Positions 1 to 7,562 of a stretch of DNA of 64,000 nt are shown piece after piece (the stretch's first letter is position 1; each line of letters begins with the position of its first letter). Position numbers and translations under genes: made by a program. Source of the stretch: Chitinophaga hostae (GTDB taxonomy: Bacteria > Bacteroidota > Bacteroidia > Chitinophagales > Chitinophagaceae); NCBI RefSeq assembly GCF_018224885.1, contig NZ_JAGTXB010000006.1, positions 427,381 to 491,380 of the forward strand, written 5' to 3'. A model generated the notes under the pieces. That model had not been told where the DNA came from, made no database searches, and saw only the letters and a list, made by a program, of their open reading frames with translations.

Positions 1-118
1 TCAAACTATCATCCGGGTTATTATAACGGATATTGAATGTCATCACTTTCAACGGGATCTGCGCCGCAATGCTGCCCATCATCAGGCAGCAAAGACCTGA
101 CAGCCATAGTTTTCTCAT
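1..118 (-). CDS. Exported endonuclease/exonuclease/phosphatase-family protein, partial
   Basis: Only the first 39 codons are in the window; the gene runs off the left edge. The start is the ATG at 118. The product begins with a signal peptide (MRKLWLSGLCCLMMGSIAAQ) followed by LKVMTFNIRYNNPDDS, the first beta strand and catalytic Asn (NIR) typical of the DNase I-like endonuclease/exonuclease/phosphatase fold. Exported Bacteroidota proteins of this family are usually phosphodiesterases or sphingomyelinase-like enzymes. The substrate cannot be told from this fragment. Confidence 0.75.
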   Translation of the reverse strand, partial: MRKLWLSGLCCLMMGSIAAQIPLKVMTFNIRYNNPDDSL

Positions 119-286
119 ACCATATCAATTTTAGCGGGTAAAAATAACAACTGTAGCGATAAAATGGGAACCTTCCAGCACATTTTACGATTTCATCATC
201 CCGTTCCGGAAATAAGGAGGGAAGACGGCATCGCGGAAATTCCGATGACATTTTCTTCAATGCTGAGAGGGGCGGGAGCGAATCTG

Positions 287-973
287 TTAATGGGTATATT
301 GATTCAACTGCAGGATCACATCCGGGTCCGGGCAGTTTTGCAGGTATTTTTCTTTTTCGCTGTAGCGGCAAACGCCGGGGTAATCGCCCCGGAAGCCTTG
401 CATATCTTCTATCAGCTGAAAGTGCAGGTGCGGAGGCCAGCCCCCATTTTCCGATGGTGTACCAAAATGTGCCAGTAACTGACCGGCGGCAACGGGCATG
501 TTTTCGTATAAGCCCTGCAGGTTAGAAATGCTGAGATGACCATACAGCGTATAAAAAAGATGACCATCCAGCTGATGTTGCAAGATGATGGTGGCGCCGT
601 AGTCGCCGAAATGATCATTGAAACGGAAGCTATGTACATGCGCGTTCAGGGGGGCATACAATTGGGTTCCGGCTTCGCCCCATACATCTGTACCGAGATG
701 CAGCCGCCGCGGTTCTTCTCCGGCATCAAAATGCGGACTTACCGCGTAAATAGTGCGATGCTCCGCGTAACCACCTATACCCAGGCGGCAACCGCTTTGC
801 AAAAGGGTGTTGTCGATATACCTGCTGAACTTGTTGATATCCTGCAGAATAGTTTTAGTCAGCGTTGTATTGTTGGCAGTGAAATCCATTACCAGCAGGG
901 ATTCATGTACTCCTAAAAGCGGGATCACCGGCTTGAAGGTTGACTGATGCTTTCTTAAGACCTCCTGTAACAT
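287..973 (-). CDS. M23 (LytM-type) peptidase
   Basis: This is a 228-residue protein whose C-terminal half is a peptidase M23 domain. The zinc-binding HxxxD motif is HLGTD (H92, D96), a further His is in LYGHLS (H145), and the HxH motif is HLH (H182-H184). The family cuts peptide bridges in peptidoglycan or acts as an amidase activator. The start was taken at the ATG at 973; the longer reading frame runs through the promoter region of the divergent gene. No signal peptide or membrane segment is visible, which is unusual for a cell-wall peptidase, and the N-terminal 75 residues match no domain I know. Intact metal ligands suggest it is active. Confidence 0.85.
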   Translation of the reverse strand: MLQEVLRKHQSTFKPVIPLLGVHESLLVMDFTANNTTLTKTILQDINKFSRYIDNTLLQSGCRLGIGGYAEHRTIYAVSPHFDAGEEPRRLHLGTDVWGEAGTQLYAPLNAHVHSFRFNDHFGDYGATIILQHQLDGHLFYTLYGHLSISNLQGLYENMPVAAGQLLAHFGTPSENGGWPPHLHFQLIEDMQGFRGDYPGVCRYSEKEKYLQNCPDPDVILQLNQYTH

Positions 974-984
974 ATTTTTCGGGC

Positions 985-1016
985 TTGACTTTCGTCTAAA
1001 TATAAATATTAATTTG
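985..1016 (+). promoter_or_regulatory. Putative Bacteroidota-type promoter for the Lgt-like gene
   Basis: TTG at 985-987, a 21-base spacer, then TTAATTTG at 1009-1016, one base off the TAnnTTTG -7 box of the Bacteroidota primary sigma factor. Transcription would start near 1024, just before the TTG start codon at 1038. Assigned by eye only. Confidence 0.4.
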
Positions 1017-1037
1017 TGGATTAAATAATGATGTCCT

Positions 1038-1796
1038 TTGCAGTTCCCCGTATATATCAACTTGTTTTCCTTACACCTGCCGCTGCATGCGGTTACGGAA
1101 ACCCTGGGCATGTTTATCGGATTCCGCTACTTTCTGTACCTGCGGAAAAAACAAGGAGATGGTATCGTAAGCAGTAATCGCACATGGGCCATCATAGGAG
1201 CCATTTTTGGCGCATTGCTTGGCAGCCGCCTGCTGGGAACGCTGGAAAACCCGCCCGGGTTGTTGCATGCGGATAACCTGCTGTTATACATCTATCAAAA
1301 TAAAACCATTGTAGGTGGTTTGCTGGGCGGCCTGGTTGGTGTAGAACTCATCAAAAAAGCCATAGGGGAGCGGCATTCTACCGGCGACCTGTTCGTATAT
1401 CCACTCATATTGGCCATGATCATAGGCCGGATAGGCTGTTTTAGCATGGGTATTTATGAAGAAACATACGGACTGCCCACCTCTTTACCCTGGGGCATGA
1501 ACCTAGGCGATGGTTTACTACGGCATCCGGTATCTCTCTACGAAATTATTTTTTTGATCCTGCTCTGGCAGATGCTGGCCTTTATCAGCCAGCGCCGGAA
1601 CCTGGTTAATGGCGCCCGTTTCAAACTTTTCATGATCGCATACCTGCTGTTCCGTTTCCTGCTCGACTTTATTAAACCCGGTTACCGTTTTGCCTTCGGT
1701 ATCGGATCTATACAGCTGGCATGTATGGCAGGGCTGTGTTACTACTTACCTGTTATACTTTTTCCATCACGACTAATTCAAAAACAGTATGCCTGA
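1038..1796 (+). CDS. Divergent prolipoprotein diacylglyceryl transferase (Lgt)-like membrane protein
   Basis: A 252-residue multi-pass membrane protein with the overall Lgt pattern: FPVYINLF at the N terminus, a GR-G-F signature (GRIGCF, R131), HPVSLYE, and RFLLDFIKP near the C terminus. Lgt moves diacylglycerol from phosphatidylglycerol onto the lipobox Cys of prelipoproteins. Two residues reported as important in E. coli Lgt are replaced: the His before GG (FHGG) is V92 here, and the Asn of GR-GN is C134. This suggests a paralogue with another acceptor or donor rather than the housekeeping Lgt. The start is the TTG at 1038; an in-frame stop at 1029 excludes longer versions, and the other upstream ATG codons are out of frame. 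It overlaps the following radical SAM gene by 8 bases. Confidence 0.8.
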   Translation: MQFPVYINLFSLHLPLHAVTETLGMFIGFRYFLYLRKKQGDGIVSSNRTWAIIGAIFGALLGSRLLGTLENPPGLLHADNLLLYIYQNKTIVGGLLGGLVGVELIKKAIGERHSTGDLFVYPLILAMIIGRIGCFSMGIYEETYGLPTSLPWGMNLGDGLLRHPVSLYEIIFLILLWQMLAFISQRRNLVNGARFKLFMIAYLLFRFLLDFIKPGYRFAFGIGSIQLACMAGLCYYLPVILFPSRLIQKQYA

Positions 1797-3198
1797 GAAG
1801 AACTACACCTACTACGATTTTACGCTGAGCATCTGCAGTACCTGCTTACGCCGGGTAGACGCCAAGGTGATATTTGAAGAAGGAAAAGTTTTCATGATCA
1901 AACATTGTCCGCATCACGGAAGGGAAAAAGTATTGATCGCTACAGATATTGATTACTACAAGAATACGCGCAACTATAACAAACCATCCGAAGCCCCGCA
2001 GAAAACCAATACCAGCACCCATTACGGCTGCCCGTACGATTGCGGGTTGTGCGCGGATCATGAACAGCATTCCTGCTTAACGGTGATTGAAGTTACAGAT
2101 CGATGTAACCTTACCTGTCCTACCTGTTATGCCATGTCGTCGCCTCATTATGGCCGCCATCGCACGTTGGAGGAAATAGAACAGATGCTGGATATTATCG
2201 TGGAAAATGAAGGACAACCGGATGTAGTACAACTCAGCGGTGGTGAACCTACCATACACCCACAGTTTTTTGAAATACTCGACATCGCCAAACGTAAGCC
2301 CATCCGCCACCTGATGATTAATACCAATGGTGTGCGCATTGCAAAGGATAAAGAATTCACGGCCCGCCTGGCTACCTATATGCCCGACTTTGAAGTATAC
2401 CTGCAGTTCGATTCGTTCCGGCCGGCGGCGCTAGAACGTATGCGGGGAAAGGATTTGACAGATGTACGTCAACAGGCCATTGATAACCTGAATGAGGTAA
2501 ATCTTAGTACCACCCTGGTGGTAACCCTGCAAAAAGGAGTGAATGAAGATGAAATGGGCGCAATTATAGAATATGCGTTGAAGCAGCCCTGCGTTCGTGG
2601 CGTTACATTCCAGCCCGTGCAGGTGGCCGGCCGCACCGATGATTTCGATCCGGCTACCGATCGTATCACCTTAACGGAAGTACGGCAGCGTATCCTGGAA
2701 CAATCGCCGATATGGAATGCCAATGATATTATCCCGGTACCGTGTAATCCGGATGCGTTGGCGATGGCTTATGCGTTGAAAATAGATGGGGCGGTATACC
2801 CGCTTACCCGTTATGTAGATCCCGCGGTGCTCCTGAATAATTCCAAAAATACCATTGTGTACGAACAGGATGAAAGATTACATCAGCACATACTGAAAAT
2901 ATTCAGTACGGGTATTTCTACGGATGCTGCTGTGAATGATATGCAGTCGCTGCTTTGCTGTTTACCGCAAGTGCAGGCTCCCGGTCTCGACTATACGAAT
3001 CTTTTCCGCATTGTGATTATGCGCTTTTTAGACGCATATGATTTCGATGTACGGGCTATCAAGAAATCGTGTGTGCACATTATCCACAAAGACGGCCGCA
3101 TTATTCCTTTTGAAACCATGAATTTATTTTACAGGGATGACAAAGAAGCATACTTGAAAGAACTGCAGAAAGAACGCGAATTTGTTCCTATCATTTAA
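1789..3198 (+). CDS. Radical SAM protein of the tetraether synthase (Tes)/MJ0619-like type
   Basis: A 469-residue protein. The radical SAM 4Fe-4S motif CxxxCxxC is CNLTCPTC (C106, C110, C113). Upstream lie two more cysteine groups: CSTC (C17, C20) with C40, rubredoxin-like, and CPYDCGLC with C96 (C81, C85, C88, C96). This layout and the sequence CPYDCGLC...CLTVIEVTDRCNLTCP closely resemble the archaeal lipid-joining enzyme Tes and the methyltransferase-like MJ0619 group. LSGGEPT is the usual SAM-binding motif. Known relatives make C-C bonds on unactivated lipid or pterin carbons. Overlap with the Lgt-like gene implies coupled translation and a shared, probably lipid-related pathway; the actual substrate is an inference. 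Confidence 0.8.
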   Translation: MPEKNYTYYDFTLSICSTCLRRVDAKVIFEEGKVFMIKHCPHHGREKVLIATDIDYYKNTRNYNKPSEAPQKTNTSTHYGCPYDCGLCADHEQHSCLTVIEVTDRCNLTCPTCYAMSSPHYGRHRTLEEIEQMLDIIVENEGQPDVVQLSGGEPTIHPQFFEILDIAKRKPIRHLMINTNGVRIAKDKEFTARLATYMPDFEVYLQFDSFRPAALERMRGKDLTDVRQQAIDNLNEVNLSTTLVVTLQKGVNEDEMGAIIEYALKQPCVRGVTFQPVQVAGRTDDFDPATDRITLTEVRQRILEQSPIWNANDIIPVPCNPDALAMAYALKIDGAVYPLTRYVDPAVLLNNSKNTIVYEQDERLHQHILKIFSTGISTDAAVNDMQSLLCCLPQVQAPGLDYTNLFRIVIMRFLDAYDFDVRAIKKSCVHIIHKDGRIIPFETMNLFYRDDKEAYLKELQKEREFVPII

Positions 3199-3208
3199 CT
3201 AATGCTGT

Positions 3209-3475
3209 ATGAGTAAATTTTTAAGAGATGTATTATTGTTCACTGGTATCCCTTTATTCATTCTGTTGCTGATTTGTTTGGGAGGCGATGAAGGTATCCT
3301 TGGCGCGATGATACTGGCGTTGGTGCTGGTAGGAGCCTACTTCATCCTGGGCCTCATACTCGTTATTGCCGGGCAGTCACATACCGGTAAAGTGATGCTG
3401 CTTTCTTCGGGAATTATTTTGCTGATCGGCTTATCTACCTGCGGAATTATTGCGAGTGGATTGAATTTTCATTAG
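3209..3475 (+). CDS. Small membrane protein of unknown function
   Basis: An 88-residue protein, almost entirely hydrophobic, with about three predicted membrane segments (roughly residues 8-24, 30-53 and 60-82). It starts 11 bases after the radical SAM gene and is probably the last gene of that operon. I recognise no family. It may be a membrane partner of the Lgt-like/radical SAM pair, but nothing in the sequence proves it. Confidence 0.6.
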   Translation: MSKFLRDVLLFTGIPLFILLLICLGGDEGILGAMILALVLVGAYFILGLILVIAGQSHTGKVMLLSSGIILLIGLSTCGIIASGLNFH

Positions 3476-3505
3476 CGGGTGCCCGCTCCTTTAAGGTCGG
3501 AAATA

Positions 3506-4384
3506 TCACCATTGTGATGGATACCTTTGTTGCAAATTCCGGAACTCTTTAGGGGTTTTTCCCTGGAGGAGTTTAAATTGCCGGTTAAAATACGATACAT
3601 TACTATAACCGCAGGCATAACAGATCTCGGAAATGCTGTATTCTTTTTCCAGTAGGAGTTTGGTGGCATGCGTTATCCGCACCTCATTTACAAACTGTGA
3701 AAATGTTTTGCGTGTTCGTCGTTTAAAATACCTGCAAAAAGCGGCTTCATTCAGAAAAACCAGGGCTGCCGCCGACTTGCTGTTTACGGCGGTTTTAAAG
3801 TTTTCAATCACGTATTTGAACACCAGCTCAATTTTAGATGCGTCGCTTTGATGATAATATATTTTTCCAGGTGTGTCATTCAATAGCAGCAAACGATCTT
3901 TTCGCTGGGCAGATAGTTGCTCCAGTAATTGCATGAGGTGAATAAACCCATGCATTTGTTTTTTTTCACGGAGCTGGAAAAATAATTCCTGCATCATTGC
4001 TGTGGGCGTAAGGAATTTTATGCCGGCCAGTGCCTGCAGCAGCAGTTTCTTTACTTTTCGCAGTTCTGGTTTGTCAAAGAAATCTTTACCCATAAAATCT
4101 TCTGTAAACTGAACAACAATGGCCTGGGCCATTTCACCGGTGTCGATAAATGATTTGTCATTATAAAAACAATGCCCAAACCCAGGCCCAAACAGGTAAA
4201 TATCTCCCTCCCTAAAGTTCATCACCTTGTTACCACCGTATATTTTTCCATAGCTTTTTACGATCAGAATTATCTCATATGCATGATGGAAATGAAAAGG
4301 TGCAGTAAATTGGGGCTGGCAATATTCCCTCGCAACAAAGCTATTGTTGGCGGATAGATGCAGCTGTTGATAAGCACTTTTCAT
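3506..4384 (-). CDS. AraC-family transcriptional regulator with cupin-like sensor domain
   Basis: A 292-residue protein. The N-terminal half has a cupin-like pattern (FHFHHAYEIILIVKSYGK, then FREGDIYLFGPGFGHCF), the usual ligand-sensing module. The C-terminal ~100 residues are a two-helix-turn-helix AraC domain: FLNEAAFCRYFKRRTRKTF, then SISEICYACGYSNVSYFNRQFK and a TPKEFR ending. The ATG at 4384 was chosen because it begins right before the sensor domain; the 40 residues upstream look unlike protein. It is divergent from the PQQ dehydrogenase/TIM-barrel pair and may control it, by analogy with other sugar-utilisation loci. Confidence 0.88.
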   Translation of the reverse strand: MKSAYQQLHLSANNSFVAREYCQPQFTAPFHFHHAYEIILIVKSYGKIYGGNKVMNFREGDIYLFGPGFGHCFYNDKSFIDTGEMAQAIVVQFTEDFMGKDFFDKPELRKVKKLLLQALAGIKFLTPTAMMQELFFQLREKKQMHGFIHLMQLLEQLSAQRKDRLLLLNDTPGKIYYHQSDASKIELVFKYVIENFKTAVNSKSAAALVFLNEAAFCRYFKRRTRKTFSQFVNEVRITHATKLLLEKEYSISEICYACGYSNVSYFNRQFKLLQGKTPKEFRNLQQRYPSQW

Positions 4385-4527
4385 ATACGCTGATTGATAC
4401 GCTATTTTGGTATGTAGGATGGATTTATGTAAAAATGTAAATATTGTATTAAGAATAGCAAATCCTGTTCTTTTATTCACTCCCGAAGTTAAATAAGTTT
4501 GCAACTATAACATCCGATTCCGCTTTT

Positions 4528-6684
4528 ATGGGTGCACTAAAATTCCACGTTATTATTGCTTTTCTGGCCTGCCTGTTTGCATGTAACAACAGGGAGCCGT
4601 CTTTTACTACCTGGGAAGTGACCGGTGGCAGCCGGATGAATAATCGCTACTCAGATCTCGCACAGATAGACACCACTAACGTGAGGCAGTTACAGGTAGC
4701 CTGGGTGTATCATACGGAAAGGAAAGATTCCTCGAGATTTGGGCCTATGGAATGTAATCCTGTTATCGTTAATGGGGTGTTATATGGCGTTTCTCCCAAG
4801 TTGAAATTGTTTGCGGTAGATGCAGCCACAGGAGAGGAGAAATGGAGTTTTGATCCGGCAGATACAATGATGAATAAAACCTGGCACCGCAACAGTGTGA
4901 ATATGAACCGGGGAGTGGCCTATTGGGAAGAAGGAACTGATAAACGCATTATATATACCGTTGGCCCGATTGTTTTTGCCGTGAACGCCATTACAGGAAA
5001 GCTCGTGTCTTCTTTCGGTAAAGATGGAGGAATAGATCTGAGGTATGAATTGGGAAGAGATAAACCGGAAGAAATGTTTATTGCGCCTACATCTCCGGTA
5101 ATGGTGTATAAAAACCTGTTTTTTGTAAGTGGTTTGGTAGGTGAAAACACCCCCGGACACATTATGGCATTTGATGTTAAATCAGGAAAGCAACAATGGA
5201 TTTTTCATACGATTCCCTACCCCGGGGAACCTGGTTATGAAACATGGGACGATAAAAACGCTTACCGGGTAATGGGATCTACCAATGGCTGGGCTGGTTT
5301 TAGCCTGGATGAAAAGAGGGGTATCCTCTTTGCCGTAACAGGTAATCCATCAAATGACTTTTATGGCGGAGCAAGAATTGGTGCCGGTTTATACGGAAAC
5401 TGCATCATTGCCTTTGATGCGGTAAGCGGGAAAAAAATATGGCATTATCAGCTCGTGCACCATGATGTATGGGACAGGGATTTGCCTACGCCGCCTGCTC
5501 TTATTACCATTGAGAGGAATGGAAGGAAAATAGATGCAGTAGCACAAACAACCAAACAGGGTTTCCTGTTTGTATTTGAAAGGGCAACAGGTACACCTGT
5601 TTTCCCGATAGCAGAAATGCCATTTCCCACCAATACTACGTTAACAGGCGAAAAATTATGGGCAACCCAACCTGTACCTGCATTGCCAAAGCCGTTTACG
5701 CGGCAGTCTGTTACCGAAGCCGACCTGAATCATTTAGTCGGCGATACTGAATACCTGGAGTTGAAAACGAGGTTTAAAAGTTTACATGCCGGCACACCAT
5801 TTACACCGCCTGCTGTGGAGGGTACGCTGGTATTTCCAGGTTATGATGGTGGCGGGGAGTGGGGTGGGCCTGCATTTGATCCCACCTCGGGTATATTATA
5901 TGTAAATGCAAATGAAATGGCCTGGGTGCTGAATATGGTAAAAAATAAAATAACGTTGCCGGTGTCCACTACTAACATGGAGGCAGGCCAAACCATTTAT
6001 CGCCGGTATTGCATGGGATGCCACGGTCCCGACAGGAAAGGTGGGGGCGATTATCCCTCTATAATAGGGGTGGAAAAAAAATACAACAAAAACAAGTTCC
6101 TGGAACTGGTAGTCGCCGGCAGAAGAATGATGCCCGGGTTTAATCAGCTGAGCAAAGCAGAGAAAGATGCGCTGGCCTCTTTTATACTGAACCTTCAGCA
6201 GGATCGGAAGGCTGTTTATAAAGGCAGCGAAAAGGAAGAAGCTCCGAAAACAGATCTGTATGGATTTACAGGCTATAATAAGTTTTTGACAAAAGAAGGG
6301 TACCCTGGTATAAAACCGCCATGGGGTACATTGAGTGCCATAAACCTCAATACCGGTCAGTTTGAATGGCAGATTCCATTTGGAGAATTTAAAGAACTTA
6401 CGGCTAAAGGTATTCCGGTTACGGGCAGGGAGAATTACGGAGGGCCTGTAGTGACAGCCGGCGGTCTTATTTTTATCGGCGCCACTGCAGATGGTAAATT
6501 TCGTGCCATCAACAAAAGAAACGGACAAATACTCTGGGAAACCGATTTGCCTGCTCCGGGTGTAGCTACGCCGGCAGTATACATGCTCCATGGAAAACAG
6601 TATGTTGTTATTGCCTGTGGAGGATCAAAATGGGGTGGGCAGCACAGTGATGCTTATATCGCTTTTGCATTGCCATCTCACTAA
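4528..6684 (+). CDS. PQQ-dependent dehydrogenase lipoprotein with inserted cytochrome c domain
   Basis: A 718-residue quinoprotein of the membrane glucose/alcohol dehydrogenase group. The first ~20 residues form a lipoprotein signal ending in the lipobox-like LFAC, so it is probably anchored to a membrane on the outside of the cytoplasm. PQQ beta-propeller blades flank an inserted c-type cytochrome domain with haem motif CMGCH at residues 495-499 and a likely axial Met in RRMMPGF. The enzyme would oxidise a sugar or alcohol with PQQ and pass electrons through its own haem to the respiratory chain. A -7-like TAAGTTTG lies at 4494-4501. No PQQ synthesis genes are in the window. The exact substrate is unknown. 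Confidence 0.87.
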   Translation: MGALKFHVIIAFLACLFACNNREPSFTTWEVTGGSRMNNRYSDLAQIDTTNVRQLQVAWVYHTERKDSSRFGPMECNPVIVNGVLYGVSPKLKLFAVDAATGEEKWSFDPADTMMNKTWHRNSVNMNRGVAYWEEGTDKRIIYTVGPIVFAVNAITGKLVSSFGKDGGIDLRYELGRDKPEEMFIAPTSPVMVYKNLFFVSGLVGENTPGHIMAFDVKSGKQQWIFHTIPYPGEPGYETWDDKNAYRVMGSTNGWAGFSLDEKRGILFAVTGNPSNDFYGGARIGAGLYGNCIIAFDAVSGKKIWHYQLVHHDVWDRDLPTPPALITIERNGRKIDAVAQTTKQGFLFVFERATGTPVFPIAEMPFPTNTTLTGEKLWATQPVPALPKPFTRQSVTEADLNHLVGDTEYLELKTRFKSLHAGTPFTPPAVEGTLVFPGYDGGGEWGGPAFDPTSGILYVNANEMAWVLNMVKNKITLPVSTTNMEAGQTIYRRYCMGCHGPDRKGGGDYPSIIGVEKKYNKNKFLELVVAGRRMMPGFNQLSKAEKDALASFILNLQQDRKAVYKGSEKEEAPKTDLYGFTGYNKFLTKEGYPGIKPPWGTLSAINLNTGQFEWQIPFGEFKELTAKGIPVTGRENYGGPVVTAGGLIFIGATADGKFRAINKRNGQILWETDLPAPGVATPAVYMLHGKQYVVIACGGSKWGGQHSDAYIAFALPSH

Positions 6685-6697
6685 AAATATAATACGC

Positions 6698-7504
6698 ATG
6701 AGAAAAATTATTTACTGCTGTTTGCCCATTATCATCATTGGTATTGTTTGTTTAGGGAGAAGTACAGCAGTTACAGCTACCTGGAAGATAGGAATAGCGC
6801 TGTATTCCTTTCACCTGTTCCCTTTGGAAACAGCCCTTCAAAAAAGCGATAGCGCCGGATGTTACGATGTACAGGGCTTCGCCTGGCATAAGGTGGCAAA
6901 ATATGATAAGCCGCTGGATGCACTATCTTCCGAAGAAATAAGGTCAGTCAGAAAAATGTTGGATGCAAAGGGTATAAAAATGACCTCTCTTTTTGTAGGT
7001 AATGCAGATAATGCGAAAGGGTGGACACAGCGCTTTTTGTTGGCTAAACAGTTAGGCGCACAAATCATCACATGTGAACCGGGCAAGGACCAATGGAATA
7101 GCATCGATAGCATTGCCGGCAGGTTTCATATGAGAGTGGCGATCCATGAGCACAAAAAAGGAGAAAGCATTTACTGGCATCCGGACTCCGTACTGGCTGC
7201 CATTAAAGGGCATGCGCAAATGGGCGCCTGTGCTGATCTGGGACATTGGGCCCGCAGTGGACTGGATGTTGTAGGCTGTTTGAAAAAACTTGAAGGGCAT
7301 ATCCTGGAGGTTCATTTAAAAGATATCAATGATGCCGGAGAAGATGTAAATGTAGGAGAAGGAATCATTAATTATCCCGCTGTTATCCGGGAATTAAAAC
7401 GGCAGCAATTCCGCGGAAGGATTTATGTAGAATATGAACACGATTTTGAAAATAATGTGCCGGGTATTAAAAGTGAGATGGCAAATCTTGGCAGGATGAA
7501 ATAA
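6698..7504 (+). CDS. Exported sugar phosphate isomerase/epimerase-like TIM-barrel protein
   Basis: A 268-residue protein with an N-terminal signal peptide (MRKIIYCCLPIIIIGIVCLG) and a xylose isomerase-like/AP endonuclease 2-type TIM barrel. Recognisable pieces are ALYSFHLFPLETAL, IHEHKKGES, CADLGHWARSGLDV, HLKDI and VEYEHDFE, which supply the acidic and His metal ligands usual for the family. The start is the ATG 13 bases after the PQQ dehydrogenase stop; the longer frame overlaps that gene and is unlikely. Paired with a periplasmic dehydrogenase, it probably handles an oxidised or keto sugar outside the cytoplasm. The reaction is inferred only from family and neighbour. Confidence 0.82.
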   Translation: MRKIIYCCLPIIIIGIVCLGRSTAVTATWKIGIALYSFHLFPLETALQKSDSAGCYDVQGFAWHKVAKYDKPLDALSSEEIRSVRKMLDAKGIKMTSLFVGNADNAKGWTQRFLLAKQLGAQIITCEPGKDQWNSIDSIAGRFHMRVAIHEHKKGESIYWHPDSVLAAIKGHAQMGACADLGHWARSGLDVVGCLKKLEGHILEVHLKDINDAGEDVNVGEGIINYPAVIRELKRQQFRGRIYVEYEHDFENNVPGIKSEMANLGRMK

Positions 7505-7505
7505 A

Positions 7506-7539
7506 AAGGGCCGATCTAAATCACTTTAGATCAGCCCTT
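7506..7539. terminator. Bidirectional terminator between convergent genes
   Basis: A 15-bp stem with one mismatch (AAGGGC-GATCTAAA against TTTAGATC-GCCCTT) and a 4-base loop, flanked by an A-run on the left and T-rich sequence on the right. It sits between the end of the TIM-barrel gene and the end of leuS and can serve both strands. Confidence 0.75.
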
Positions 7540-7562
7540 GTATCTTTAAAACAACGTGCATA

